Source: Ketobacter sp963922875 | GTDB taxonomy: Bacteria > Pseudomonadota > Gammaproteobacteria > Pseudomonadales > Ketobacteraceae | NCBI GenBank assembly: GCA_963922875.1 | Contig: CAWUJH010000005.1 | Coordinates: forward strand, 62,001 to 126,000 | Length of the DNA: 64,000 bases | Direction of reading: 5' to 3' | Part shown: positions 8,463 through 17,787 of the stretch, piece after piece | How the letters are laid out: each line of letters opens with the position of its first letter | How positions within the stretch are numbered: position 1 is the stretch's first letter | Program-made: the position numbers and the translations under genes | The notes under the pieces: generated by a model | The model's database searches: none | What the model saw: the letters and a program-made list of their open reading frames with translations, nothing else | Told to the model about the DNA's origin: nothing

Positions 8463-10049
8463 CTAAAAATCAAAGTATATAAATGCGGCGGCGGTTTTGG
8501 GTTGTAAAAATACAATGCAGTACAACACAAAAAGAGCGATATTGATTTGCAGGACTTTCGGAAGTTCCCAGAAAATTTCCGTTTTGCCTTTGGCAAGTTG
8601 CAAACATTGGAATAATAAAAGTGGGCCGATATAGTAGAAGAGCTGCCCCAACTGGTTTAGCGCATCCCCCATATTATGAAAACTGAATAGTCCCATCGTG
8701 TAGCTGACCAATACATCCATGGTGTTCGCTCGGAAGATTAGCCAGCCGTACAAGGTAAATATAAACATGATACAGGCAGCTAAAATACTAAAGGTGTAGT
8801 GGCTGCCTGGTCTATTTTTGAAGCCATATAAAATGGCATCCACATTGAGTATTCGATAGATTACCAGAATAATACCGTGAAACAGACCCCACAGAACAAA
8901 TGTCCAGCTGGCACCATGCCACAGCCCACCTAACAACATGGTGAGGGTTAAGTTGCGGTAGGTACCCACAACAGATCCACGATTTCCACCCAGGGGTATG
9001 TAAAGGTAATCCCGTAACCAGGACGACAAGCTGATATGCCAGCGCTGCCAGAATTCGGATGGCGTTCTTGAAACGTAGGGCAAATTGAAGTTAAGCATTA
9101 ACTCAAAGCCGAGGATACGTGCCAGACCGCGAGCCATATCGCTGTAGCCGGAAAAGTCACAATAGATTTGAAAGGTAAACGCAAGCAATCCAATAGTAAG
9201 CTCGCCGGAACTAAAGGCGCTGGGATCGGCAAATACCCGATCAGCGATGGGTGCAATATTGTCAGCAATAAATACCTTCTTAAACATTCCCCATGCGAAA
9301 AGCGCTGAGCCAGATTTGAATTTTTCGAAGGTCATAACCCGGGCAGTATAGAATTGCGGCAACAACTGAGCAGCGCGCTCAATTGGGCCGGCCACCAGCT
9401 GAGGGAAAAAAGACACAAACGCTGCAAATCGCATCATGCTGGTGGTTGGTTTGAGTTGCCCACGATAGATATCAACGGAGTAGCTGATGGTTTGAAAGGT
9501 GTAAAAGGAAATGCCCACAGGTAGTACAATGTTTAATGTTACGTAATTTAGTTCAAACCCCATACCTTGGGCTAGATCTTGGAGCGATTCAGCAAAAAAG
9601 TTAAAGTACTTAAATACCGCTAGAATGCCCAAATTTAATACCAGACTGAACAAAATAAAGAATTTACGACGTTTTTGCTCATCCAGGCGAAGTTGATACC
9701 AGCCGACTATCCAGTACAGTGCGGCCAAGGCCACCACAGCCAGGAGAAAGTGTGCCGAATCTTTAAGGGTAAATGACAGCGAGATGAGACTGCCGCCGAT
9801 TAAAAATACCGTGGACTTAATAAGGTCGTGGCGAGAAATTTTTGTGCCAGAGGCTCCGATACCCGCTAGATAATCGGTGGCAGTTGAAGCAATGATCAAC
9901 GTTAGAAAACGTTCATCCCAGGCACCATAAAAAATGTAGCTGGCTACGAGCACAACAGCATTTTGAATAGATAAGTGCTTTCGTGTGGCAAGGTAGCACA
10001 GTATAAAGACCAAAAAGAACATAAAAAATGTAGGGGTCTGGAAAAGCAC
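8463..10049 (-). CDS. MBOAT family O-acyltransferase (AlgI-like)
   Basis: A 528-residue polytopic membrane protein starting with GTG (GAGG nine bases upstream). It has the AlgI signature regions: VGISFYTFQTISYSVDIYRG, FFPQLVAGPIERA, FWQRWHISLSSWLRDYLYIP and LGGLWHGASWTF with the conserved catalytic His. AlgI-type MBOATs pass an acetyl group across the inner membrane for O-acetylation of alginate, cellulose or other glycans. No alginate or cellulose synthase genes are nearby, so the acceptor is unknown. It is flanked on both sides by SGNH-domain genes in the same orientation. Confidence 0.93.
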   Translation of the reverse strand: MLFQTPTFFMFFLVFILCYLATRKHLSIQNAVVLVASYIFYGAWDERFLTLIIASTATDYLAGIGASGTKISRHDLIKSTVFLIGGSLISLSFTLKDSAHFLLAVVALAALYWIVGWYQLRLDEQKRRKFFILFSLVLNLGILAVFKYFNFFAESLQDLAQGMGFELNYVTLNIVLPVGISFYTFQTISYSVDIYRGQLKPTTSMMRFAAFVSFFPQLVAGPIERAAQLLPQFYTARVMTFEKFKSGSALFAWGMFKKVFIADNIAPIADRVFADPSAFSSGELTIGLLAFTFQIYCDFSGYSDMARGLARILGFELMLNFNLPYVSRTPSEFWQRWHISLSSWLRDYLYIPLGGNRGSVVGTYRNLTLTMLLGGLWHGASWTFVLWGLFHGIILVIYRILNVDAILYGFKNRPGSHYTFSILAACIMFIFTLYGWLIFRANTMDVLVSYTMGLFSFHNMGDALNQLGQLFYYIGPLLLFQCLQLAKGKTEIFWELPKVLQINIALFVLYCIVFLQPKTAAAFIYFDF

Positions 10050-10116
10050 TTAAGTCGGCCTCTTTGTTTAAATATTACTACTACGGTTTATAATGTGTTG
10101 CTCTGCCGTGGTGCTA

Positions 10117-10923
10117 TCAATTCCCTGAAGCGACATTTTCTACGGCAGTTTTCAAGGCGCCATATCCCTGCTTGGAAAAGTGGAGCGCATCAACTCTCGC
10201 GGCTTGCTCCCAATGGTCACCCAGAGTCTTAAAGGCAGCAATATCGTCAATAATTATGACATTATCGCTTGCCAGCTTTCGCAGAGCCGTATTGACCCTT
10301 TCCACATCCTTGGGAATGCTGCTGCCCCAAATCAAGCTTCGCATAATATCTGGTTTTAATGGTGGCGTAACGGTAAAAACAATAACCTTGATGTTTGCGC
10401 TCTCCATCAAGTGAATCATTTTCGTCAAGTGAGTAATGGCCGAATCAACACGGAGCGTTCTCGATTTATCATCGTCTAACAGTGAGGCGGTAACGATATC
10501 GTTAATACCGGCCAGCATAACCACCACTTTTGGCTTAACTGCAAGCACGTCCTGGGGAAGGCGCCAGAGCATGTTAGGCGTTACGTCGCCGCCAATCCCG
10601 GCGTTGAAAGTATCCCCAGGGAAAGGTTGCAGCGACTGGGGCCAGCGTTCGGCTCTGGAGTCGCCAAAAAGAATAAATTGCGTTCCAGGGGGTAGTTGGC
10701 GACTCTCAGTAACTGCCTTGCGGGTGGAATAGCGGTCGAATTTCGATTTTTTGTACTCGTTCACCAGAAATGCATAAGCGATACAAGCCGCCGCCAAAAC
10801 TACGGTCAAGGCTGCAATGCTGATAATCCAAATTTTCCCTTTCGTGACCACGGGGCCTCCTGAGTGATTTATTGCGCCGAAATTGTAAGTCAAAACAGGT
10901 TCTTGTGCTAACTGGCTGATCAT
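10117..10923 (-). CDS. SGNH/GDSL hydrolase-family protein, membrane anchored
   Basis: A 268-residue protein with one membrane segment (about residues 31-53) and a compact SGNH domain: FILFGDSRAE (Ser at about 89), NAGIGGDVTPN (Gly block), VMLAGINDI (Asn block) and DALHFSKQGY (Asp-x-x-His end). All four blocks are intact, so it is probably an active esterase or acetyltransferase in the periplasm. It is the first gene of the leftward acetylation operon. The ATG at 10923 has AAGGAG ten bases upstream; an in-frame GTG at 10851 with AGGAGG four bases upstream would shorten the cytoplasmic tail and is also plausible. Confidence 0.8.
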   Translation of the reverse strand: MISQLAQEPVLTYNFGAINHSGGPVVTKGKIWIISIAALTVVLAAACIAYAFLVNEYKKSKFDRYSTRKAVTESRQLPPGTQFILFGDSRAERWPQSLQPFPGDTFNAGIGGDVTPNMLWRLPQDVLAVKPKVVVMLAGINDIVTASLLDDDKSRTLRVDSAITHLTKMIHLMESANIKVIVFTVTPPLKPDIMRSLIWGSSIPKDVERVNTALRKLASDNVIIIDDIAAFKTLGDHWEQAARVDALHFSKQGYGALKTAVENVASGN

Positions 10924-11111
10924 TCCCGGGCAGCTCCTTATAAGCGGTTTTCAAGGGAAGCTTATGAAGATGTCCAGGCCTTTTACCATCTGCGGAGTCT
11001 TGGTTGTGGTAAGCAAAATTATGGCCATTCCCACAATGGTATTTGTGGTCGTGAGGCTCACAGTTACGGAAAGGCCGTGATTAATTCGATGGAGGTAGGG
11101 GCTTATGGGTA

Positions 11112-11177
11112 GATTATCTTCTCGTCCTGACGTCTCCTGAGTTCGTGGAAAGGGACGTCAGGACGTAGAAGATAATC
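11112..11177. terminator. Long hairpin downstream of the fmd operon
   Basis: The arms 11112-11134 and 11154-11177 are complementary over 23 bp with a single bulged base and a 19-nt loop. It begins 10 nt past the fmdB stop on the minus strand. There is no U-run, so it may protect the 3' end, assist rho-dependent ending or be a repetitive palindrome instead of an intrinsic terminator. Confidence 0.45.
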
Positions 11178-11187
11178 CTATTTGGCC

Positions 11188-11538
11188 TTAATGGCTGATC
11201 ATCCAAGGTCGCATGGAAGGAAAGAATTTCTCTCCCTGGGCGGTATACATCAGCTTTGAAGGTCGTTTACGGTGATCTTTGCAACCACAGCCACCATCGG
11301 CTTTTGAAAACTGGCGCGAAGCGGTGGTGGAAATAACCGGCTCATGGCGAGCTGCTTCATTGGTTTCATGAGCCTTACGCTTCTTGCTGTTCATATTGAG
11401 AAACTGGGGAGGAATCATAACCACTCGCGCAGATAACTCACCGCACTGGGGGCACGCACAGGGCTTGTCGTGTTCCGCCATGGTCGCCAACTCGTGAAAC
11501 AGCCCGTGAGTTTTACATTTGTAATCATAAACAGGCAT
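11188..11538 (-). CDS. fmdB: FmdB-family zinc-ribbon protein
   Basis: A 116-residue protein beginning MPVYDYKCKTHGLF, the diagnostic start of the FmdB zinc-ribbon family. The first Cys is in YKC and the second pair in CACPQC; a later CGCK motif near the end may bind another metal. FmdB is named for its place next to formamidase and is thought to regulate or assist amidase production; its mechanism is not known. It is the last gene of the urt-fmd operon, 27 nt after fmdA. Confidence 0.88.
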   Translation of the reverse strand: MPVYDYKCKTHGLFHELATMAEHDKPCACPQCGELSARVVMIPPQFLNMNSKKRKAHETNEAARHEPVISTTASRQFSKADGGCGCKDHRKRPSKLMYTAQGEKFFPSMRPWMISH

Positions 11539-11565
11539 TTTTACTCTCCTTTGTCGTCAGGGCTC

Positions 11566-12795
11566 TTATTCATCAGGACATAAAGGAACATCAATGGAGC
11601 CATCCAGATATTTGGTGGGGCCATCGGCGTTGGGTTTTATATCGAACTCAAAGATGTCCGTGGGGAGCCACAGAGTGGCGCAAGCGTTGGGTATATCCAC
11701 CACACCGCTGATATGGCCTTGTACCGGTGCTGTTCCCAGTATGGCGTAGGCTTGGGCGCCGGTATAACCAAACTTTTTCAGATACTCGATGGCGTTAAGG
11801 CAGGCTTGTCGATAAGCAATATGAACATCCAGGTAATGTTGCGTACCTTGTTCATCAACGGATATACCTTCAAAAATCAGGTAATCATCGTATTTTGGTG
11901 TAATGGGGCTGGGTTTGAATATTGGATTTTTGATGGCATATTTAGCCATGCCGTCTTTGATCAAGTTAACCCGCATGTGAATCCAGCCAGCCATTTCTAT
12001 GGCACCGCAAAATGTAATTTCGCCATCGCCCTGGCTAAAATGCAAATCGCCCACTGATAGGCCACCGTCTTTAACGTAAACGGGGAAATATATTTTGGAG
12101 CCGCGTGATAAATCTTTGATGTCACAGTTACCACCATGTTCCCTTGGGGGAACTGTGCGGGCACCTTCGGCTGCGGCTGCATCTTTGGCGTCACCAGTCA
12201 TACGTCCCATATGTGCGGTTTCTGCATAAGGTAACGTGGCTAGGGCTGGTGTGCGATCGGGTTCAGTGTCATAAAGCGCTTTCTCACGCGTGTTCCATTC
12301 TTTCAGCATTTCTTTTGAAGGTAGACAGCCGATCAATCCTGGATGGATTAAACCAGCGAACTCCACGCCGGGAACATGACGAGACTTGGTAAACATGCCA
12401 TTAAAATCCCAAATGGATTTCTGAGCTTCGGGAAAATGCTCTGTTAGAAAGCCGCCGCCGTTCTGCTTTGAGAAAAAACCATTGAAACCCCATTGGCTTT
12501 CTTCAAAGGTACCTATGTCGAGTATGTCTACTACCAGCAGATCGCCAGGTTCTGCGCCTTCTACCCCAACTGGGCCGGACAAAAAGTGGACTTGCGACAA
12601 ATCAACATCCCGTACGTCTTTCGCTGAATCATCATCTTTGATTTGTCCCCCAGTCCAGTCGTAACACTCAACAATGAAATCATCACCAGGCTTTACCATG
12701 GCGACCATGGGAATATCCGGGTGCCAACGATTGTGGACATTGTCTTGATCGTAAGGAGATTTGTTTAAGTCAATTTTAATAATTTTTTCAGCCAT
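11566..12795 (-). CDS. fmdA: Formamidase (acetamidase/formamidase family)
   Basis: A 409-residue protein of the length usual for FmdA. It shows HNRWHPDIP near the start, the VPGVEFAGLIHPGLIGCLPS block, PREHGGNCDIKDLSRGSKIYFPVYV, and HFSQGDGEITFCGAIEM, all typical of the acetamidase/formamidase family. The enzyme hydrolyses formamide (and some short-chain amides) to the acid and ammonia in the cytoplasm. Its position directly after urtABCDE suggests the transporter carries the amide substrate. No urease genes are present in the window, which supports an amide role over a purely urea role. Confidence 0.93.
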   Translation of the reverse strand: MAEKIIKIDLNKSPYDQDNVHNRWHPDIPMVAMVKPGDDFIVECYDWTGGQIKDDDSAKDVRDVDLSQVHFLSGPVGVEGAEPGDLLVVDILDIGTFEESQWGFNGFFSKQNGGGFLTEHFPEAQKSIWDFNGMFTKSRHVPGVEFAGLIHPGLIGCLPSKEMLKEWNTREKALYDTEPDRTPALATLPYAETAHMGRMTGDAKDAAAAEGARTVPPREHGGNCDIKDLSRGSKIYFPVYVKDGGLSVGDLHFSQGDGEITFCGAIEMAGWIHMRVNLIKDGMAKYAIKNPIFKPSPITPKYDDYLIFEGISVDEQGTQHYLDVHIAYRQACLNAIEYLKKFGYTGAQAYAILGTAPVQGHISGVVDIPNACATLWLPTDIFEFDIKPNADGPTKYLDGSIDVPLCPDE

Positions 12796-12822
12796 AATTA
12801 AAGGTCTCCAGCCGGTTGGTTG

Positions 12823-13512
12823 CTAAACTGCCAGGTAAGCGGCAATTTTTTCTTCATTTACATTTGCTCGGTTTTCCTCTGCCACAATTTCGCCCTTTTC
12901 AATTACTAGAATTCGATCAGCAATATCCAATGCGAAGCTGAGAACTTGTTCTGATACAACGATAGATAAACCTTTTTCGTCTCTAATGCGTTTCAAAGTT
13001 CTTGCCATCTCTTTAATTATGGAAGGTTGAATGCCTTCGGTAGGTTCATCCAAGAGTAAGAGTTTTGGTTTACTGGCTAAGGCTCGGGCAATCGCCAGCT
13101 GCTGTTGTTGGCCTCCCGACAGATTGCCACCCCGTCGTGATTTCATTTCCAAAAGCACCGGAAACAAATCATACAAGTCTTCTGGAACTTTTTTCTCGCC
13201 GGTTACTGTTAGGCCTGTTTCAATGTTTTCCTTCACCGTCATGGTAGAGAAAATCATTCGACCCTGGGGGACAAAGCTGACGCCAGAGGCGACACGTTGA
13301 TGGCTTTTCATTGTCTCAATACTGACATCGTTTAACTTAACGCTTCCTCCGCAACTCGGAATAACGCCAATAAGCGATTTCATTAGGGTTGTTTTTCCCA
13401 TTCCATTGCGCCCCATGACTGCCACTATTTCATTGGGCTTTACGTCAAAGTTAAGGTTATGAATAACTTCACTTTGACCGTAGGCGACGCTGTAGTTGGA
13501 TACGTTTAACAT
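12823..13512 (-). CDS. urtE: Urea/amide ABC transporter ATP-binding protein UrtE
   Basis: A 229-residue LivF-like ATPase. The Walker A is GRNGMGKTT, the signature is LSGGQQQQLAIARAL and the Walker B LLLLDEPTEGIQPS; the EGIQPS extension is characteristic of UrtE. It pairs with UrtD to drive uptake through UrtB/UrtC. It is the fifth gene of the operon, 12 nt after urtD and 27 nt before fmdA. Confidence 0.93.
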   Translation of the reverse strand: MLNVSNYSVAYGQSEVIHNLNFDVKPNEIVAVMGRNGMGKTTLMKSLIGVIPSCGGSVKLNDVSIETMKSHQRVASGVSFVPQGRMIFSTMTVKENIETGLTVTGEKKVPEDLYDLFPVLLEMKSRRGGNLSGGQQQQLAIARALASKPKLLLLDEPTEGIQPSIIKEMARTLKRIRDEKGLSIVVSEQVLSFALDIADRILVIEKGEIVAEENRANVNEEKIAAYLAV

Positions 13513-13524
13513 AAACTGACTCCC

Positions 13525-14274
13525 TTAGTGGCCTAAGTACACTTCTTTGACCTTTGGGTCGCTTTGGACGCGCTCCATTGAGCCTTCGGATAAAACTTTA
13601 CCTTGGTGAAGAACAGTGACTCGTTTCGCAATATCCGCTACAAACTGCATATCATGCTCAATCACAATCACCGATCGATTCTGAGTGATTTTATTGAGCA
13701 GTTCAGCGGTTTTCTTGCGTTCAGCCACCGACATTCCCGCTACTGGTTCATCAAGCATTAGCAGCTCTGGGTCTTGTATCAGTAACATGCCAATTTCTAA
13801 CCATTGTTTCTGGCCATGAGAAAGCAAAGCGGCTTCTTTGTTAAGAAGATCTTGGAGAAAGATCATTTCAGCCACTTCCTCCACCTTGGCCACTACTTTG
13901 GCATCACGCTTGAATACCAGGGCGCCCCAAACGTTACGACCTTTCGGATAAGAGATTTCTAAATTCTCAAATACAGTTAAGTCGTCATAAATAGAAGGTG
14001 TTTGAAATTTGCGTCCCACGCCAGCATGAACAATTTGGTGTTCCTTCATTTTGGTGAGTTCTTTGCCCCGGAATTTAATGGAGCCTTCTGTCGCTTTGGT
14101 GCGACCACAGATCAAATCAAGCACCGTGGTCTTGCCTGCTCCATTTGGGCCAATGATGACGCGTATTTCGTTTTCATCGACGTAAAAAGACAAATCATTA
14201 ACGGCTTTAAATCCATCAAATGAAACTGTTAGGCCTTCCACTGCAAGCACAAAGTTTTTAGCTTCTGCGTTCAT
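13525..14274 (-). CDS. urtD: Urea/amide ABC transporter ATP-binding protein UrtD
   Basis: About 249 residues, LivG-like ATPase with Walker A GPNGAGKTT, a LSHGQKQWLEIGM signature (the H-G-Q-K-Q-W-L-E-I form typical of UrtD) and Walker B LLMLDEPVAGM. The start at 14274 (MNAEAKNF) is preferred over 14301 because AGGAG lies 8 nt upstream; this leaves a 4-nt gap after the urtC stop and implies translational coupling. Confidence 0.93.
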   Translation of the reverse strand: MNAEAKNFVLAVEGLTVSFDGFKAVNDLSFYVDENEIRVIIGPNGAGKTTVLDLICGRTKATEGSIKFRGKELTKMKEHQIVHAGVGRKFQTPSIYDDLTVFENLEISYPKGRNVWGALVFKRDAKVVAKVEEVAEMIFLQDLLNKEAALLSHGQKQWLEIGMLLIQDPELLMLDEPVAGMSVAERKKTAELLNKITQNRSVIVIEHDMQFVADIAKRVTVLHQGKVLSEGSMERVQSDPKVKEVYLGH

Positions 14275-14278
14275 AGAT

Positions 14279-15427
14279 TTAACTCCTGGATTCCAAGGCA
14301 TTGCTTGAAGTTATGCTGGAAGACGATCGGTTCGCTCTGATGTTGCTAAGCCACCTAGCGAGACGAGGTTCAAGCCAGGTTTTGTACACGCCGGCCAAAC
14401 CATTAGGAAATGCCAGTACCACGCCAATGAATAATCCACCCATAGCAAAAAGCCAGAGTTCAGGGAATGATTCTGAAAAAGAAGTTTTCGCCCAGTTCAC
14501 GATCAGGGTGCCATAAACTGCACCTAAAAGTGATAAGCGTCCACCCACTGCACAGAAGATTACCATTTCAATGGAGGGAACAATGCCGACAAAAGATGGC
14601 GACATAAAACCCACTTGCAGGGTGAACATAGCGCCACCGATGGCGGAAAACGCAGCGGCTGCACAGAAGATAAATATTTTGAAGTTAGATACATCGTAGC
14701 CAGAAAAACGTACCCGATCTTCTTTATCTCGCATGGCCACCAGCAAGCGTCCCAGCTTACTTTTACGAATAAACTGAGCCATAAACAAGCAGGCGAATAG
14801 GAGAGCGACACAAACAAAATATAAAATATACTTGGCGCTGTCGGAGCGAATATCCCAGCCGTTGAGTGTCCTTAAATCTGTAATGCCGTTGACACCGCCC
14901 GTATAGCCTTGCTGGCCAATAATCAGGATGGTAAGTATAGCGGCTATTGCCTGGGTAATAATCGCGAAATAGACGCCGCCAACTCGTCGTTTGAACATGG
15001 CAACGCTAATTATAAATGCGAATAATACCGGTACCATGATGATGGCTAGAAAGGTGAAACCTAAACTATGGAACGGTTCCCAAAACCAAGGCAGAGCCGT
15101 GATTTGGTTCCAATCCATAAAATCGGGAATCCCCGGCGTTGATTGAATAGCCGTTGCCTCCGGGGATGAGGCCTCCAGTTTTAGGAACATTGCCATGCAA
15201 TAGCCACCTAAGCCAAAAAATACGCCTTGACCCAGGCTCAGAATGCCACCGTAGCCCCAGCACATGACAAGCCCCAGTGCTACAAACGCGTAGGTTAAAT
15301 ACTTGCCCACGAGATTAAGGCGGAAAATGTCCATTGATAATGGCAGGATAACAATGAGAAGAATGGCCAATAACACCATATTCAACGCATCGGATTTAGG
15401 TAAAAAAGATCGAAATCCAGTAGACAT
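14279..15427 (-). CDS. urtC: Urea/amide ABC transporter permease UrtC
   Basis: A 382-residue LivM-type permease with about ten membrane segments. Typical UrtC stretches include CWGYGGILSLGQGVFFGLGGYCMAMFLKLE (positions about 57-86) and the GGVYFAIITQAI loop. It forms the membrane channel with UrtB. It follows urtB after 11 nt, with AGAGGA before its ATG. Confidence 0.93.
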   Translation of the reverse strand: MSTGFRSFLPKSDALNMVLLAILLIVILPLSMDIFRLNLVGKYLTYAFVALGLVMCWGYGGILSLGQGVFFGLGGYCMAMFLKLEASSPEATAIQSTPGIPDFMDWNQITALPWFWEPFHSLGFTFLAIIMVPVLFAFIISVAMFKRRVGGVYFAIITQAIAAILTILIIGQQGYTGGVNGITDLRTLNGWDIRSDSAKYILYFVCVALLFACLFMAQFIRKSKLGRLLVAMRDKEDRVRFSGYDVSNFKIFIFCAAAAFSAIGGAMFTLQVGFMSPSFVGIVPSIEMVIFCAVGGRLSLLGAVYGTLIVNWAKTSFSESFPELWLFAMGGLFIGVVLAFPNGLAGVYKTWLEPRLARWLSNIRANRSSSSITSSNALESRS

Positions 15428-15438
15428 ATGAAATCCTC

Positions 15439-16365
15439 TTAACGTCGAATCTTAAGGGCAAAGAGACCTTGAGGGCGTAGCATCAGGATGCCAACAACTA
15501 CTAACAAGGTAAGAACTTTTGCCATAGATCCACTGAGGAAAAATTCCATCGTGGATTGTGCTTGTGAAATCGTAAAGGCTGATGCTATGGTTCCCAGCAA
15601 ACTTTGCGCGCCACCGAATACAACGACGAGGAAAGTATCTACGATGTAAAGCTGGCCAGAGGTCGGTCCGGTGGAGCCCACCATAGTAAATGCGCTGCCG
15701 GCAACCCCAGCAATCCCGCATCCTAAGGCGAAAGTGATGCGGTCTACTTTTTCCGTATTGATGCCCACAGCGCCTGCCATTTCGCGGTTTTGTACAACGG
15801 CGCGGACCTGGCAGCCCCAGCGTGATTTATACATCAAGAAGTAAACACCGAAGGATATCACCAGGGTAATTGCCATTACGAAGATGCCATTGATGGGGAC
15901 TTCTATGGTGTCGGTAAGAGGGTAGGAACCCATTACCCAGTCTGGCAAAGTAACACCTACTTCGCGGGCTCCGAATATTGTGCGAAAGAGTTGCTGCATG
16001 ATCAAACTGAGTCCCCAGGTGGCCAACAGCGTATCCAGAGGGCGTTTGTAGAGGTGTCTGATCATACTCCATTCCACTAAGGCCCCGAGCGCAAAGGTAA
16101 CAATAAATGCGAGTATCATGGCGACAAAGAAATAACCTGAGAAAAGACTCGCCGCGTACTCGGAAAAAAGATTCGAAGTGAGGTAGGTGACATAAGCACC
16201 TAAAATCATAAATTCGCCATGGGCCATATTGATGACCCCCATTTGACCAAAAATAATGGCAAGTCCCAATGCCATCAAAACAAATACTGAGAATAGAATT
16301 AGCCCGGCAAAGCCCTGCATGGCAAATATGGATGTTAGTTCCGCTGCTGTGTAGTCGGCAAACAT
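15439..16365 (-). CDS. urtB: Urea/amide ABC transporter permease UrtB
   Basis: About 308 residues, LivH-type permease. The sequence QMGVINMAHGEFMILGAY is the family hallmark, and the VDTFLVVVFGGAQSLLGT segment is shared with UrtB. The start is set at the ATG at 16365 (MFADYTA), which has GGAGA five bases upstream; the TTG at 16377 overlaps that ribosome site. It lies after a stable UUCG hairpin that separates it from urtA. Confidence 0.93.
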   Translation of the reverse strand: MFADYTAAELTSIFAMQGFAGLILFSVFVLMALGLAIIFGQMGVINMAHGEFMILGAYVTYLTSNLFSEYAASLFSGYFFVAMILAFIVTFALGALVEWSMIRHLYKRPLDTLLATWGLSLIMQQLFRTIFGAREVGVTLPDWVMGSYPLTDTIEVPINGIFVMAITLVISFGVYFLMYKSRWGCQVRAVVQNREMAGAVGINTEKVDRITFALGCGIAGVAGSAFTMVGSTGPTSGQLYIVDTFLVVVFGGAQSLLGTIASAFTISQAQSTMEFFLSGSMAKVLTLLVVVGILMLRPQGLFALKIRR

Positions 16366-16408
16366 AATTTTCTCCAAAAAATACTACGAATAAAGTGGAG
16401 TGAAAACA

Positions 16409-16428
16409 GGTGGTGCCGAAGCACCACC
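16409..16428 (-). promoter_or_regulatory. UUCG-capped hairpin between urtA and urtB
   Basis: Read on the minus strand this is GGTGGTGC-TTCG-GCACCACC, a perfect 8-bp stem closed by a C(UUCG)G tetraloop, one of the most stable RNA loops known. It lies in the 74-nt gap between urtA and urtB. There is no U-run, so it is more likely an RNA-processing or mRNA-stabilising element that keeps the binding protein in excess of the permeases than a full terminator. Confidence 0.7.
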
Positions 16429-16439
16429 GCTAGTTGCCT

Positions 16440-17663
16440 TTATTGATAACCTTCGGGGAATGGATCGGGTTCCATTAACTCTTTGGTTTCGAAAACTACA
16501 TCGTATTGACCATCAGCACCTGCTCGTCCTACGCGAGTTTTTGACCAAAGATGGTGGTTTTCATGGACTTTTACGTAACCTTCAGGCGCGGTTTTTAATT
16601 CGATGCCAGGTGATGCTTCCCGAACTTTGTCAATATCAAAAGATCCGGCTTTTTCCACGGCGGCTTTCCATAACCAAGGGCCAAGATAAGCGGCTTGAGT
16701 TACGTCACCAATAACGATGTCTTTACCCCAACGCTTTTTAAAGGCAGCAACAAAATCTTTGTTGTTGTCATTTTCCAGGCTTTGGAAGTATTTCATAGAC
16801 GCATAAGCGCCTTCGATGTTTTCCCCGCCAATGCCCAAAATTTCATCTTCGGTAACTGAAATAGTTAACATTAATGGCTTTTCTTTCGTAAGATCAATGC
16901 CCGCTGCTTTTAATTGCTTGTAAAAGGCAACGTTTGAACCACCCACAACGGCCGCGTAGATAACATCAGGCTTCTTCAGTTTGATTTTGTTGATTACTGA
17001 GTTGAATTGAGTGTGACCCAGTGGATAGTACTCTTCTCCCACCACGCTCAAGCCCAGTTTTTCAATGTGCTTGCGGGCGATTTTGTTTGAGGTTCTAGGC
17101 CAGATGTAGTCAGACCCTAACAAGAAGAATTTCTTTGCGCCTTTTTCTCGGGCGACCCAATCAATACCAGCGATAATCTGCTGAGTAGCTTCCTGTCCGG
17201 TGTAGATAACGTTTGGCGATTCTTCCAGCCCTTCGTAGAAAGTTGGGTAGTAGAGCATGCCATTATACTGTTCAAATACGGGCAGAACCGCTTTTCGTGA
17301 AGCCGAGGTCCAGCACCCAAAAACTGCCGCAACCTTATCGTTCACAAGTAGTTTCTTGGACTTCTCCGCAAAGGTTGGCCAGTCACTGGCGCCGTCCTCC
17401 TGGATGTATTCGATTTTTCTACCGAGTACGCCTCCCATTGCGTTGATTTGTTCGATAGCCAGCTTTTCGGCTTGTACTGATCCGGTTTCACTGATGGCCA
17501 TAGTGCCGGTAACAGAATGAAGTATCCCTACTTTTACTGTGTCATCGGTAACAGCAAGACCCGTGGTGTTTGCGGCTGCTGCGTGGGCGAGAGGAGTAAA
17601 TAAAAGTGTTGAAGAAAGCGCGAGCGCCGTTTTTAATTTTGAGCTAATAAGTTTAGACAGCAT
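16440..17663 (-). CDS. urtA: Urea/amide ABC transporter substrate-binding protein UrtA
   Basis: About 407 residues. The start at 17663 (MLSKLISSKLKTALALSS...) gives a signal peptide cleaved near AHAAAAN and has AGAGGT seven bases upstream; the frame continues to 17708 but without a better site. The mature protein has VKVGILHSVTGTMAISE, AVFGCWTSASRKAVLPV, and YYPTFYEGLEESPNVIYTGQE, all typical of UrtA/FmdD/AmiC-like amide-binding proteins of the LivJ class. It captures urea or short-chain amides in the periplasm. It is the first gene of the urtABCDE-fmdAB operon. Confidence 0.92.
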   Translation of the reverse strand: MLSKLISSKLKTALALSSTLLFTPLAHAAAANTTGLAVTDDTVKVGILHSVTGTMAISETGSVQAEKLAIEQINAMGGVLGRKIEYIQEDGASDWPTFAEKSKKLLVNDKVAAVFGCWTSASRKAVLPVFEQYNGMLYYPTFYEGLEESPNVIYTGQEATQQIIAGIDWVAREKGAKKFFLLGSDYIWPRTSNKIARKHIEKLGLSVVGEEYYPLGHTQFNSVINKIKLKKPDVIYAAVVGGSNVAFYKQLKAAGIDLTKEKPLMLTISVTEDEILGIGGENIEGAYASMKYFQSLENDNNKDFVAAFKKRWGKDIVIGDVTQAAYLGPWLWKAAVEKAGSFDIDKVREASPGIELKTAPEGYVKVHENHHLWSKTRVGRAGADGQYDVVFETKELMEPDPFPEGYQ

Positions 17664-17787
17664 GATTCGACCTCTTTGGTAACGTCTGGTATCGATCGCA
17701 GTGGACACTGGATAGTGTTGGTTCAGTGTCGTGGCGAGAGTATTGCTTGATTACCGGTGAGGGCCAATGGGCAGGATGGCCCAACAG

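Noticed and set aside
11566..17663. Reading the ABC operon as a urea/urease system
   Set aside because: The transporter is of Urt type, but no urease subunit or accessory gene is present and formamidase is directly linked, so an amide role is favoured.
17733..17748. Second sigma-54-like element (TGGCGAGAGTATTGCT) on the plus strand near the urtA start
   Set aside because: The spacing is right, but the -24 block has two mismatches and a transcript would need a leader of over 300 nt to reach the kinase gene. The element at 17996 is a better fit.
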